Part shown: positions 33,431-41,946 of the stretch, in pieces
Layout of the letters: each line of letters starts with the position of its first letter
How positions within the stretch are numbered: position 1 is the first letter of the stretch
From: CAVTRI01 sp963737075
Lineage (GTDB): Bacteria; Actinomycetota; Acidimicrobiia; Acidimicrobiales; Palsa-688
Assembly (NCBI GenBank): GCA_963737075.1
Contig: CAVTRI010000001.1
Location: 930,001 to 994,000, forward strand
DNA: 64,000 nucleotides
Reading direction: 5' to 3'
Program-made: the position numbers and the translations under genes
The notes under the pieces: generated by a model
Seen by the model: the letters and a program-made list of their open reading frames with translations, nothing else
What the model was told of the DNA's origin: nothing
The model's database searches: none

Positions 33431-34306
33431 GTGATGACGATGGCCGTCGGGGGTCGCACCAAGCTCATCGCCGCGGCCGCGCTCGTGTGCGTCTGGGCGT
33501 CCTGCGCGGGTTGCGGCGGCTCGAACCCGACCTCGTCGGACACTCTTCCTTCAGCGCCCGGCCGGCTATCAGCCGCCGCGCTTCGCGATGTCGTCAGCTC
33601 TGCCAGAGCAACGTTGGCCCAGCGAGCAGTGGTGTCGTTTCGACTCGCGCCGTCCCAGGCGTTAGGTTCCACCGGCCACGCCGTCACCGGGTCCGGAGCA
33701 TTCGACCTGGCGACCAGCCGCGGTCGGGCCCAGTTGCACCAGCTCACCGGTCTCGAACAGATCATCTTCCTCCCCCAGTCGGTGTTCGTGGCTCAGCACG
33801 GGGGCGGAACGCTCCTGCCGGAAGGCAAGGCGTGGATCTCGGCTGGCCTTATCGAGCAATCGCCCGCCACAAATTTTCCTCAATTCGTCACCCAGGTCGA
33901 GAGTCTCAACCCCGCGTTGCTGCTCCCGGAGATCGAGTCGGGCTCGGTGTCGGTGGCGCCCTTGGCTGGTGTGCGCGGCAAAGCCGCGTATTCGGTGGTG
34001 ATCAACCTGTCCAAAGCTCAAGCCGGCGTGACTGGGCCCTCAGCGGCCGCGTTTGCGAAGGTGATCGGGTACGAGATGGCCCAGGAAAGCGGCGGTACCA
34101 CCCCTGGCGCAACCGTCGAAGTGCTCGTTGACCGACAGGGCCGGATTGCCGAAATGCGCACCTCGCCGCCCGGAGCGAGCAGTGGCACAGTGACGCTTGC
34201 GCTGTCCGGGTGGGGTGTGGTGGCGGCGGCCGCCCCGCCGCCCCCCGAACAGGTCGTCGACATCTCCTCCCTCGCGCCCAGTGGGGGTGACGCGGATAGC
34301 AGCTGA
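33431..34306 (+). CDS. Probable exported lipoprotein
   Basis: 291 residues with a signal peptide (hydrophobic 11-25) and a cysteine cluster C-A-G-C-G that could hold the lipid-modified residue, although the -3 position is not the usual Leu. The body alternates beta strands with a VEVLVDRQGRIAEM strand near the C-terminus, reminiscent of LppX/LprG-type lipid-carrier folds. The name is structural guesswork. Divergent from the beta-propeller gene; start could be GTG 33431, ATG 33434 or ATG 33440. Confidence 0.6.
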   Translation: MMTMAVGGRTKLIAAAALVCVWASCAGCGGSNPTSSDTLPSAPGRLSAAALRDVVSSARATLAQRAVVSFRLAPSQALGSTGHAVTGSGAFDLATSRGRAQLHQLTGLEQIIFLPQSVFVAQHGGGTLLPEGKAWISAGLIEQSPATNFPQFVTQVESLNPALLLPEIESGSVSVAPLAGVRGKAAYSVVINLSKAQAGVTGPSAAAFAKVIGYEMAQESGGTTPGATVEVLVDRQGRIAEMRTSPPGASSGTVTLALSGWGVVAAAAPPPPEQVVDISSLAPSGGDADSS

Positions 34307-34395
34307 TCACGTGCGGGCCATTCGCCGGGTTGTTTCACCGCCGGCTGGGCACACCACCCGGACATTGGCTGGGAGCGGATCGATGTCAGCGGTTG

Positions 34396-34418
34396 ACATC
34401 AGGTACCATGCCAGGTGT
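34396..34418. promoter_or_regulatory. tetR promoter with overlapping operator-like inverted repeat
   Basis: An imperfect inverted repeat ACATCAGGTA-CCA-TGCCAGGTGT (7 of 10 arm bases paired) covers the -10 box TACCAT at 34404-34409. The -10 box is 7 bases upstream of GTG 34417, so the mRNA is leaderless. A TetR-type regulator bound here would block its own transcription. Confidence 0.5.
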
Positions 34419-34983
34419 GAGTAGATGGGAGCCGAATGCCCAGGGCCGGCTCGAGCAAGCAGCCATGGAGCTCTACGTCGAGCGTGGTTTCGAGAACACC
34501 ACAGTGGCCGAGATAGCCGAGCGGGCGGGGCTGACGGAACGGACCTTTTTTCGGCACTTCGCCGACAAGCGGGAGGTGCTGTTCTCTGGCTCTTCGGCGC
34601 TGGAAGAGCTGCTCGTGAGCAGCGTCGCCGGCGCTCCGGATTCTGCGGGGCCGATGGAGCTTGTCGCTGCGGCCCTGGAAGCCGTCGGCGGCGCTATTCA
34701 GGAGCGGGGCGATTGGGCTAAGCGGCGCCAGGCCGTGATAGCCGCCAACGCCGAACTGCGGGAGCGGGAGCTGATAAAGCTAGCGTCCCTTGCCGCGGCC
34801 GTCGCCGAGGCCCTTCGCCGGCGGGGTGTCAAAGACCCGGTGGCCAGCCTCTCCGCCGAGGCTGGTATCGCGGCGTTCAAGGTGGGGTTCGAACGTTGGG
34901 TTCAGCAGCCCGCTCACCGCAATTTGCCTCGGCTCATCCGGGAGTCGTTCAACCAGCTCAAAGCGGTTACCACGGGCAACTGA
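34417..34983 (+). CDS. TetR-family transcriptional regulator
   Basis: 188-residue repressor. The helix-turn-helix lies at about 25-45 (TTVAEIAERAGLTERTFFRHF) with the family RLEQAAMELYVERGF helix before it; the C-terminal all-helical ligand domain gives no hint of the effector. GTG 34417 is chosen because of the leaderless -10 box; ATG 34408 is an alternative. Likely autoregulated through the overlapping inverted repeat. The upstream lipoprotein gene is the nearest candidate for co-regulation. Confidence 0.85.
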   Translation: MSRWEPNAQGRLEQAAMELYVERGFENTTVAEIAERAGLTERTFFRHFADKREVLFSGSSALEELLVSSVAGAPDSAGPMELVAAALEAVGGAIQERGDWAKRRQAVIAANAELRERELIKLASLAAAVAEALRRRGVKDPVASLSAEAGIAAFKVGFERWVQQPAHRNLPRLIRESFNQLKAVTTGN

Positions 34984-35001
34984 CGCACTCCGCGCTTGAT
35001 C

Positions 35002-35520
35002 TCAAGGTCCGCAGGGATGGCTTTCATCGACGAGGAGGAGCCCCATCACCACCGCGTCCCATAGCTGGCCGTTTCGACGTCGGTAGTGTTTGCGCAGTCG
35101 GCCTTCCTGGACGAATCCCATCTTGTTGTAGAGGCCAATGGCGCGTTCGTTGTGGGGCCAGACTTCCAGGGCCATCTTGTGCGCACCGACCTGGCGCGCC
35201 CACTCGATGCCGTGCGCGACGAGGCGGGTGCCGATCCCCTGGCTCCGGTAGCCGTCCAGAATGGCCATCCCCAGGTTGACGACGCCATAGGGCGCCAGCG
35301 ATAAACCGATGCTGCCAACGATCCGCCCGCCCTCGTTAGCCACGAAGCCGGCGAAGCGGGAGGGATCGAGAAGTTCTTGCCGAATGCTCTCCGCTCTCGC
35401 ACGCCGGTCGAATGGCACCTCGGTGCCGATCCATCGCCCCTCCGCGCCGACCGTCTCCAGGACGTCGAGGACACCTTCGACGTCCTGTTCAACCTGCCGA
35501 CGGGTCGAAACGGTGCCCAT
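35002..35520 (-). CDS. GNAT-family N-acetyltransferase
   Basis: 172-residue acetyltransferase. The acetyl-CoA loop reads YRSQGIGTRLV (motif A), followed by LEVWPHNERAIGLYNKMGF (motif B), as in RimI/YhhY-like enzymes acting on amino groups of proteins or small molecules. ATG 35520 is preferred to the longer frame because the longer start would overlap the next gene. It follows the kinase gene by 17 bases, so the two may be cotranscribed. Substrate unknown. Confidence 0.82.
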   Translation of the reverse strand: MGTVSTRRQVEQDVEGVLDVLETVGAEGRWIGTEVPFDRRARAESIRQELLDPSRFAGFVANEGGRIVGSIGLSLAPYGVVNLGMAILDGYRSQGIGTRLVAHGIEWARQVGAHKMALEVWPHNERAIGLYNKMGFVQEGRLRKHYRRRNGQLWDAVVMGLLLVDESHPCGP

Positions 35521-35537
35521 GCGCGGACGATCTTGGC

Positions 35538-36416
35538 TTATGAGGGAGCGACACGTCGAGCAACGTCTGCGAGACCGGGCCAATCGAAGGCTTCAATGAC
35601 GCAGCGGGCGAACAGCCACTGGAGGACCCGGCCTGCATTCAGGTCCAGCATGCTGGCGAAATGCCGGACCAGTTGGTGTGGGTCGGCTCGAAGGCGGTCC
35701 CCAGAGTTGAGAAGGTGCTGCAGCAGGTCGTAAGCGGGATCGCCGACATACGGTTTCGGGTCGACCATCAGCCAGTCCTCGCGTTGGGAGGCAAGGACGT
35801 TGCCGGCGTGAAGATCGGTGCAGAGGAGCACGTGCTGATCTGCGGTTTCCGGCAGAGAGCGGAACAGGTCGATCCCCTTTCTCACCAGCCCCCGATCGAG
35901 AACGCCTGGAGCGGCGGCGGCTTTGCGCTGGCATTCTTCGGCCCATTGATCGCAGAGCTCTTGCAGGGGGCGGAACGGATGACCGGGAGACGGTTGGCGC
36001 CACAGCCGACGCAGGAGTGCGGCGATGATCGGGTCCTGCTGGGGTTCGGGGAGCTCCGACAACGGATGGCCGGGCACACAGCGCTCAATGAGCATCACCA
36101 TGGTTTGCTCGAGTGCTCGTGCCGCAAAGATGCGGACGGCACCCTCCCCGTCCCATGTGCGTAAGCCGTCGGCCTCGTGTGCCGCCTCCAGGTGCCGCCA
36201 ACCCACTTTGAGCACCAGGGGCGTCTCGCCCGCATCGACCACCGGAGCGACCCACGCTGTCGTACCTCCGGGTTGAAAAGGTGGCATCAGCCGCAGCGAC
36301 CATGCGCTGGCCACCTCGATCACCGTCGCCGGGAGCGAAGCCAACCACGCCTGGCGGCCTTGGCGCTCCGCGGCCTCGACAAGATTGCTGGGCATGACCA
36401 GCTCCACGACCGTCAT
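35538..36416 (-). CDS. StrB/APH(6)-like small-molecule kinase
   Basis: 292-residue protein of the aminoglycoside/hydroxyurea kinase family (PF04655 type). The catalytic loop LLCTDLHAGNVL and the Mg-binding segment VDPKPYVGDPAYDLLQ are intact. The family includes streptomycin 6-phosphotransferases, but most environmental members have unknown substrates, so resistance should not be assumed. ATG 36416 chosen; ATG 36392 is possible. Paired with a GNAT gene downstream. Confidence 0.75.
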   Translation of the reverse strand: MTVVELVMPSNLVEAAERQGRQAWLASLPATVIEVASAWSLRLMPPFQPGGTTAWVAPVVDAGETPLVLKVGWRHLEAAHEADGLRTWDGEGAVRIFAARALEQTMVMLIERCVPGHPLSELPEPQQDPIIAALLRRLWRQPSPGHPFRPLQELCDQWAEECQRKAAAAPGVLDRGLVRKGIDLFRSLPETADQHVLLCTDLHAGNVLASQREDWLMVDPKPYVGDPAYDLLQHLLNSGDRLRADPHQLVRHFASMLDLNAGRVLQWLFARCVIEAFDWPGLADVARRVAPS

Positions 36417-36439
36417 CTTGGCCCCCGCCCGCGCTTTCC

Positions 36440-36829
36440 CTACTGCACGCGCACCGGACGTCCCCGCCAACTTCGCATGCCAGCCTCGAGATCGTGGGTG
36501 ATGTAACGCTCGATGATGAACGCCAGAAACGGCAGAAGGCCGGCGGCAACCATGGCCGCCATCTGCCCGAGGGTGAAACGGGCTCGCCGGGCCAAGTCCA
36601 GAGCTGCGAGCAGGTAGACGATGTACAGGAAGCCGTGGATCGGGCCCACGATCTGCACCACCGACGGATGGCTGAACCCGAATTGCAGCGGCATGCCGAC
36701 GAAGACGAGGATGATGAGCCCGGTCCCGACGACGTACGCCATGATCCGGTAACGGAGCAGCGCGGCGTTGATGCTGTTGATCCGGCTCAGCATGTTGGCC
36801 GGACTCGGCGACGGCTGATCGGCCATCAC
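36440..36829 (-). CDS. DUF3817-family membrane protein
   Basis: 129 residues with three hydrophobic segments (about 32-50, 58-79, 88-107) and the VGPIHGFLYIVYLLAALDLA motif typical of the actinobacterial DUF3817 family. Two adjacent start codons (GTG 36829, ATG 36826). Function unknown. Just upstream lies another small membrane protein on the same strand. Confidence 0.75.
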   Translation of the reverse strand: MMADQPSPSPANMLSRINSINAALLRYRIMAYVVGTGLIILVFVGMPLQFGFSHPSVVQIVGPIHGFLYIVYLLAALDLARRARFTLGQMAAMVAAGLLPFLAFIIERYITHDLEAGMRSWRGRPVRVQ

Positions 36830-36878
36830 CGCGCCCCGTTGGCGCTGGGGGTCTCCCTAGCGTGTCGACGGCTCGGCC

Positions 36879-37436
36879 TCATGATGGCAGCCCCCGCGGG
36901 TTGCGCCATGTCTTACGCTGCCCACCTTCCGCCAGGCGGCGCAGGTACGCGTTGTACGCGGTCAGAGCGTCGACCGGAGCGTCGTCCGTGACCGGGGCCT
37001 CGGACGCGACCTCCTCGGACCCCGAGACCGAGGCGCCCGGCCCAGGAACGGACTGGTTGCCGCCCGCCGCAGCGCCCAGCCCGTTGCCCCCCGGCCCGTC
37101 GCCACCCGCCTCGCCAGCCAGGGCGTTGCCGGCCGCCTCGCCGGCTAGCCCGTCGCCGCCCGCAGCCACCGGGGCCGGCCGCAGTCGGCCCGCGCGACGG
37201 GCTCGCTCCTCCTTGCGGGCCACCACCTCGGCCGGATCCTCGTGGATCAGTTGCCACCACCCGATGATGGCGATGACCGCGAAGGCCGGCCACTCCACCG
37301 AGTACGCATAGCTGAGCAGGTTGCCCGACAGCGCCCGGTTGACCTGCCACCACCCGGCGAACAGGCAGAACGGCACGATGGTCGCCACCAGCACGTGGAA
37401 CGTCACCGCCCGCCGGGTTAGCCATCGCGAACGCAC
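36879..37436 (-). CDS. Actinobacterial membrane protein with Gly/Ala-rich linker
   Basis: 185 residues: two hydrophobic segments (about 10-28 and 46-62), the aromatic FAGWWQVNRALSGN and GWWQLIHEDP motifs, a low-complexity Gly/Ala repeat region (about 85-130, near-repeats of LAGEAAGNALAGEAGG), and a conserved-looking C-terminal AYNAYLRRLAEGG. Homologous small membrane proteins recur in actinobacteria without known function. GTG 37436 has a leaderless -10 box 7 bases upstream. Confidence 0.65.
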   Translation of the reverse strand: MRSRWLTRRAVTFHVLVATIVPFCLFAGWWQVNRALSGNLLSYAYSVEWPAFAVIAIIGWWQLIHEDPAEVVARKEERARRAGRLRPAPVAAGGDGLAGEAAGNALAGEAGGDGPGGNGLGAAAGGNQSVPGPGASVSGSEEVASEAPVTDDAPVDALTAYNAYLRRLAEGGQRKTWRNPRGLPS

Positions 37437-37443
37437 GTTGCCG

Positions 37444-37449
37444 ATGCTA
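37444..37449 (-). promoter_or_regulatory. Leaderless -10 box for the gene at 36879-37436
   Basis: TAGCAT on the minus strand is followed by 7 bases and GTG 37436; no ribosome binding site is present. Confidence 0.5.
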
Positions 37450-37498
37450 CGAGCCGGGCAGGATTCGCCGCGAGCAGGAGTGAGGCGACATCGGGTTC

Positions 37499-40249
37499 TC
37501 AGGACAGGCGGCGTAGGGCCAGCTCCGGGCGCGGCTCCCAGGGTGCCACGCGGGCCCGGCCACCGATCACCACCGCACCCGCGGAGGAAACGATCACGGG
37601 GTTGAGCTCTAGCTGGACCAGCTCGGGCAGATCGTCAGCCATCGAGCCGACGCGCACCACGACATCGGTGACGGCGGAGCGTTCGGCTTCCTCCCACGGG
37701 TGGCCGTCGGGTCGCGTGGCGCCGAGTGCGACGTCGACGAGCTCGGCGGTGTCGAGATCGGTGAGGGGCGTCACCCGTCCTTCCACCGACTGGGGAGGTT
37801 CGCCGAGGCGTCCGCCGAGGCCGAGGGTGACCGTCGGTCCGAACGTTGGGTCATGCACCACACCCGCAACGACATGCTCCCCGGACCCGGCCATTGCCTG
37901 GACCACGACCGACCCGACCATCTCCGCCAGCTCCTCGAACGCCGCCTTCACGCCGGCCGGGTTCGCCACATCCAGCCGGAACCCGCCTCGCCCGGGGCCG
38001 GTCTGACCGGGCTTGGTCGGCCGTTTCACCGCCACGGGGTAGCCCAGGCGCCGGGCGGCGTCGGTGGCCTCCCGAAGCGTCGACGCCGTCTCGGCTGGCA
38101 CCACAGCGATCCCGTATGCATCAAGGAGGCCGGTCACCTCCGCCGGCGACAGCCAGCCTTTCGGGGCGTCCTTGAGCGCGGCAGCGACCAGATTCCGGGC
38201 GGCCTCGACGTCCACGCCCGCGAGCTCGAGCGGCTGACCGGGCGGCCGGCGCCGCCAGGCCGCATAGCTGGCTGCGTGTCCGAGCGCCCGGGCGGCCGCC
38301 TCGGGGAAGGCGTACGAGGGGATCGCCTGGGTCAGCTCGCCCCGACCGACGCCGTCCGTCTCGATACCCGGCCTGCTTGTGCCGCCCGCATCGGCGCCCA
38401 GCCCGGATTCGAGGAGGCCTCGGCGGCCGAGGATGCACGCGAGGACGGGCTTTCCTGGGCAGTCAGCCCGGGCCGCCGTGATGGCGTCTACCACTTCCTG
38501 CAGCGGGGCGGCCATGGGCGAGGTGTACAGCGCGATCACTGCACACACCGCCTGGTCGTCGAGCAGGGTGGTGATGGCCTGCCGGAACACGTCCGGCGCG
38601 GCGTCGGGTGCCAGATTGACGGGGTTGGCGCAGTCACCGGGGAACTGGCCAAGTGGCGCCAGGCGAGCGCGGGTGGCGCCGTCGAGCGCCACCACCTCCA
38701 GGTTGGCGGCGCTGCAGGCATCGGCCGCGAGGACGCTCGGGCCGCCGGTATTGCCGACGATCGCCACTCCGGGCCCCGGTGGGAGCGGCTGAGATGCCAG
38801 GAGCTGCACCACGTCGAACAATTCCTCGAGGGTGTTGGTGCGGATGACCCCCGTTTGACCGAAAAGCGCTTCCGACAGACGGTCGTCCTCGACCAGCACG
38901 CCGGTGCCTGCCGCCCGGGCCCCCGCCAGCGTTCGCACGCTCTTCACCACGACGACTGGCTTGCGACTGGCGACCCTGCGGGCGACCCGGGCGAACACCC
39001 GGGGGTTGCCGAAGGTCTCGATGTACATGGCGCACACGTCGGTCGCGGGATCGTCGTCCCAGTACTGCAAGACGTCGTTGCTCGAGACGTCGGCCTTGTT
39101 GCCGAGCGACACGAAGGTGGACACGCCGAGCCCGCGCCGCTCGACCTCGTCGAGGACGACGATGCCGAGACCGCCAGGCTGGGCTACCAGCCCGAGGCTT
39201 CCCGCCACCGGCATCGGCGAAAACGTTGCGTTGAGCCGTACCGAAGGGTCCGCGTTGAGCACACCGGTGCAGTTAGGCCCGATCAGGCGCATCCCGTGGA
39301 GCCGAGCTTCGGACACGAGCTTGCGCTCTCTGGCTTCCCCCGCGGGGCCGAGCTCCGCGAAACCCGACGAGACGACCACCAGGCCAGTCACGTGCTTCTG
39401 CGCGCACTGCTCGGCCACTGCCCCCACAGAAGCGGCCGGTACCGCGACCACCGCCAGGTCCACGCGATCGGGGATCTCCAGCACGCTGCGATAGGCGCGG
39501 ACACTGGCCACGTGGCGCGCTTCGGGGTTGACGGGGTAGATGGGCCCGTCAAAGCCGCTCGACAGAAGGCGATCCAGCAGTGCGCGACCGACGGTGCCGC
39601 GCCGGCGGTTGGCGCCGACGACGGCCACGCTCTCTGGGTGGAGCAGCCGGCGGACCGAGCGGGCGGTGGCGTGGCGCTCCCGTTCGTCGACCGCCGCCAG
39701 CGACGCGTCCGTCGGCTCGATCCGGAAGGCCACTCGCACCACCCCGTCAGCGAAGCGGCGCTCGTCTCCGAAGCCAGCCTCGTGGAAGATCCGCAGCATT
39801 TTGGTGTTGTCGGGCAGCGTGTCAGCGACGAAGCGGGCGATACCTTCCTCCCGGGCGACCACTGCCAGGTGCTCGAGCAGCAGCGTGCCGAGCCCCCGGC
39901 CCTGGTGTGCGTCGTCAACCAGGAACGCCACCTCGGCCTCGTCTCCGGCGAGCAGGGTGCCGTGAAGTCGCACGTAGTGCGCGACTGCCACCACTTCATC
40001 GCCGAGCTCGGCGACCAGAGCCATCTCGTTGTGGTAGTCGACATTGACCAGGCGGGCGAGCAGATGTGGCGGAAGCGTGGACAGCGGGCTGAAGAACCGG
40101 AAGTACACCGTTTCGGCCGACAGCCGCCGGTGCAGTGCCTCTATCCGGCGTGCGTCGTCTGGCCGTATGGGCCGTACGTGCACGGTGGCGCCGTCTCGCA
40201 GGACGACGTCCGCTTCCCAACGAGTGGGATAGGGGCGCGGCTCAGCCAA
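37499..40249 (-). CDS. Pat-like protein: N-terminal GNAT domain fused to an ADP-forming acyl-CoA synthetase-like region
   Basis: 916 residues: GNAT acetyltransferase (about 20-185, with DAHQGRGLGTLLL), CoA-binding domain (about 205-330), succinyl-CoA ligase-like domains (about 340-640) and ATP-grasp domain (about 690-900). The segment that in active ADP-forming synthetases reads SHTGALAG, with the phosphorylated His, is here RAAGTGVLV (near 445-452): the His is missing. In protein acetyltransferase Pat the same His is lost, so this is probably a lysine acetyltransferase with a CoA/acyl-CoA-sensing body. TTG 40249 overlaps the end of the Rrf2 gene by 8 bases. Confidence 0.85.
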   Translation of the reverse strand: MAEPRPYPTRWEADVVLRDGATVHVRPIRPDDARRIEALHRRLSAETVYFRFFSPLSTLPPHLLARLVNVDYHNEMALVAELGDEVVAVAHYVRLHGTLLAGDEAEVAFLVDDAHQGRGLGTLLLEHLAVVAREEGIARFVADTLPDNTKMLRIFHEAGFGDERRFADGVVRVAFRIEPTDASLAAVDERERHATARSVRRLLHPESVAVVGANRRRGTVGRALLDRLLSSGFDGPIYPVNPEARHVASVRAYRSVLEIPDRVDLAVVAVPAASVGAVAEQCAQKHVTGLVVVSSGFAELGPAGEARERKLVSEARLHGMRLIGPNCTGVLNADPSVRLNATFSPMPVAGSLGLVAQPGGLGIVVLDEVERRGLGVSTFVSLGNKADVSSNDVLQYWDDDPATDVCAMYIETFGNPRVFARVARRVASRKPVVVVKSVRTLAGARAAGTGVLVEDDRLSEALFGQTGVIRTNTLEELFDVVQLLASQPLPPGPGVAIVGNTGGPSVLAADACSAANLEVVALDGATRARLAPLGQFPGDCANPVNLAPDAAPDVFRQAITTLLDDQAVCAVIALYTSPMAAPLQEVVDAITAARADCPGKPVLACILGRRGLLESGLGADAGGTSRPGIETDGVGRGELTQAIPSYAFPEAAARALGHAASYAAWRRRPPGQPLELAGVDVEAARNLVAAALKDAPKGWLSPAEVTGLLDAYGIAVVPAETASTLREATDAARRLGYPVAVKRPTKPGQTGPGRGGFRLDVANPAGVKAAFEELAEMVGSVVVQAMAGSGEHVVAGVVHDPTFGPTVTLGLGGRLGEPPQSVEGRVTPLTDLDTAELVDVALGATRPDGHPWEEAERSAVTDVVVRVGSMADDLPELVQLELNPVIVSSAGAVVIGGRARVAPWEPRPELALRRLS

Positions 40250-40697
40250 CCGCGAGGGGCGGGGCTTCCGGTACTCGCCCTCCTTGGGCCCGCTCGACCA
40301 TGTCGGCGAGCGTGAACGAGTCGAGGTGCCGCCGCATGTGTTCTCCGACGTCGGCCCACACGGCGAGCAGCACGCACTGGCCTTCGTGGTCACAGGCCCC
40401 GTTCTGGTGCGGCTCGCCGAAGTCGCCCGCCACGATCGGACCCTCGACCGCGCTGACGATCTGACCCAACGTCACCTCTTCGGGCGCGCGGGCCAGGACG
40501 TAGCCACCGCCCACGCCCCGTTTGGAGCGCACCAACCCTGCGCCCTTGAGGGCCAGCAGGATCTGCTCCAGGTAGGGCTGGGGGAGGCCGGTGCGCTCCG
40601 CTATGTCCCGCACCGAGGTAGGGACGCTCACACCGCCGTGGAGCGCCAGCGACAGGAGAGCCCGGCTGGCGTAGTCGCCCCGGGTGGAAACCTTCAC
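40242..40697 (-). CDS. Rrf2-family transcriptional regulator
   Basis: 151 residues with a winged helix (about 5-80: DYASRALLSLALHGG, DIAERTGLPQPYLEQILLAL, KRGVGGGYVLAR). The cluster-binding region has C-x5-C (CDHEGQC) but the third cysteine found in IscR and NsrR is replaced, so iron-sulfur binding would need another ligand. GTG 40697 has a leaderless -10 box. It overlaps the Pat-like gene by 8 bases and probably controls that operon. Confidence 0.88.
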   Translation of the reverse strand: MKVSTRGDYASRALLSLALHGGVSVPTSVRDIAERTGLPQPYLEQILLALKGAGLVRSKRGVGGGYVLARAPEEVTLGQIVSAVEGPIVAGDFGEPHQNGACDHEGQCVLLAVWADVGEHMRRHLDSFTLADMVERAQGGRVPEAPPLAVG

Positions 40698-40703
40698 ACC
40701 TTC

Positions 40704-40709
40704 ATGGTA
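40704..40709 (-). promoter_or_regulatory. Leaderless -10 box of the Rrf2 gene
   Basis: Minus-strand TACCAT is followed by 6 bases and GTG 40697, with no separate ribosome binding site. Confidence 0.55.
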
Positions 40710-40745
40710 GGTCCAGGTCACGTGTGGCGGGGGGTTCGCTGCGCC

Positions 40746-40751
40746 TAGGGT
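40746..40751 (+). promoter_or_regulatory. Leaderless -10 box of the phosphodiesterase gene
   Basis: TAGGGT is followed by 7 bases and ATG 40759. It is back to back with the Rrf2 promoter (about 37 bases between the -10 boxes), so one regulator could affect both. Confidence 0.55.
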
Positions 40752-40758
40752 CTGTCCG

Positions 40759-41895
40759 ATGGTGCCCGTCGCCGCACCGGCGCAGCCGCTGGCACCCGTG
40801 CTGCCGGCATACGACGAGGGCGGGATCAGCGCCCTGATGCCCGCGCTCCTGACCGCGCCCGGCCGGCGCCCCGCGTGGCTGCCCACAGGGCTGCTCGACG
40901 CCAGCCCGCTCGTCGTGTTCGTCATCGACGGCCTCGGCTGGCTGCAGCTGCAGGCACGTCCGGAGCGTGCACCGCATCTGCACGCCCTCTCAGGCCGCGC
41001 GATCACGTCCGTCGTGCCTACGACGACGGCGACGGCGCTGAGCTCGATTGTGATTGGGTGCACGCCCGCCGATCACGGCGTCGTGGGATACCGCGTACGC
41101 GTCGAAGGGCCGACCGGGGAGGAAGTCCTCAACGTGCTGCGGTGGCGGACGACGTCAGGCGATGCCCGGGCGTTCGTGCCGCCCCGCGTGTTCCAGACCC
41201 GGCCGCCGTTCCTTGGCCAGCACGTGCCCGTCGTGAGCAGGCTCGAGTATGCGGGCACTGGGTTCAGCGAGGCTCACCTCGACGGGGCGCCGCTTGCCGG
41301 GTGGACGGTCTCGTCGAGCATCGCGATCGAGGTCCGGCGGGCACTGGAAGGCGGTGCTCCGGTTGTCTACGCGTACTACGACGGCCTGGACCGGGTGGCC
41401 CACGTGGCCGGACTCGGCGAGCACTACGACGCGGAGTTGGCGGTTGTCGACCGCCTGGTGGGCGAGGTGATGGAGGTCGTCCCGCCTGGCGGAGCGCTGG
41501 CGGTGACCGCCGACCACGGCCAGGTCGAGGTGGGTCCCAGGGTGACGAAGCTGTCGCCCGAGGTCATGGCAGGGGTGCGGTTGGTCAGCGGTGAGGCCCG
41601 GTTCCGCTGGTTGCACGCTCGCCCGGGGTGCGCCGAGGACATCCTCGACGCCGCCCTCGCCACGTACGGGCACGAGGCCTGGGTTCGCAGCTATGGGCAG
41701 GTCGAGGAGGAGGGATGGCTCGGCGGGCCACTCGACGACGCGGTCCGCGCTCGAGTGGGCGACGTGGCCATCGTTCCCCACGCTCCGATCGGCTACCTCG
41801 ACCCCGCCGATCCCGGAGAGGTGCAGCTGGCCAGTCGGCACGGTTCCTTGACCGAGGACGAGATGCTCGTGCCGCTCCTCGTCCACGTGGGGTGA
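40759..41895 (+). CDS. Alkaline phosphatase superfamily / nucleotide pyrophosphatase-phosphodiesterase-like protein
   Basis: 378 residues with the metal-binding VVFVIDGLGW near 51-60, a Thr-rich nucleophile segment VPTTTATALSS, the YYDGLDRVAHVAG motif (Asp/His ligands) and VTADHGQVE, in the order found in type I phosphodiesterases (PF01663). No signal peptide is visible, so it is probably cytoplasmic. Substrate unknown: nucleotide pyrophosphate bonds or phosphodiesters are likely. Leaderless promoter; 51 bases upstream of bpa. Confidence 0.8.
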   Translation: MVPVAAPAQPLAPVLPAYDEGGISALMPALLTAPGRRPAWLPTGLLDASPLVVFVIDGLGWLQLQARPERAPHLHALSGRAITSVVPTTTATALSSIVIGCTPADHGVVGYRVRVEGPTGEEVLNVLRWRTTSGDARAFVPPRVFQTRPPFLGQHVPVVSRLEYAGTGFSEAHLDGAPLAGWTVSSSIAIEVRRALEGGAPVVYAYYDGLDRVAHVAGLGEHYDAELAVVDRLVGEVMEVVPPGGALAVTADHGQVEVGPRVTKLSPEVMAGVRLVSGEARFRWLHARPGCAEDILDAALATYGHEAWVRSYGQVEEEGWLGGPLDDAVRARVGDVAIVPHAPIGYLDPADPGEVQLASRHGSLTEDEMLVPLLVHVG

Positions 41896-41946
41896 ATCGC
41901 TGAGGGCCGGGCCGGGCGGCCGTGACAGCGCGGCAAACTGGGGGGC

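Noticed and set aside
35538..36416. Streptomycin resistance gene
   Set aside because: Family similarity only; nothing here shows the substrate, mobility or a resistance context, so it is listed as a kinase.
37700..40315. 871-residue plus-strand ORF opposite the Pat-like gene
   Set aside because: Antisense shadow; composition is that of reverse-frame translation, rich in Arg, Gly and His.
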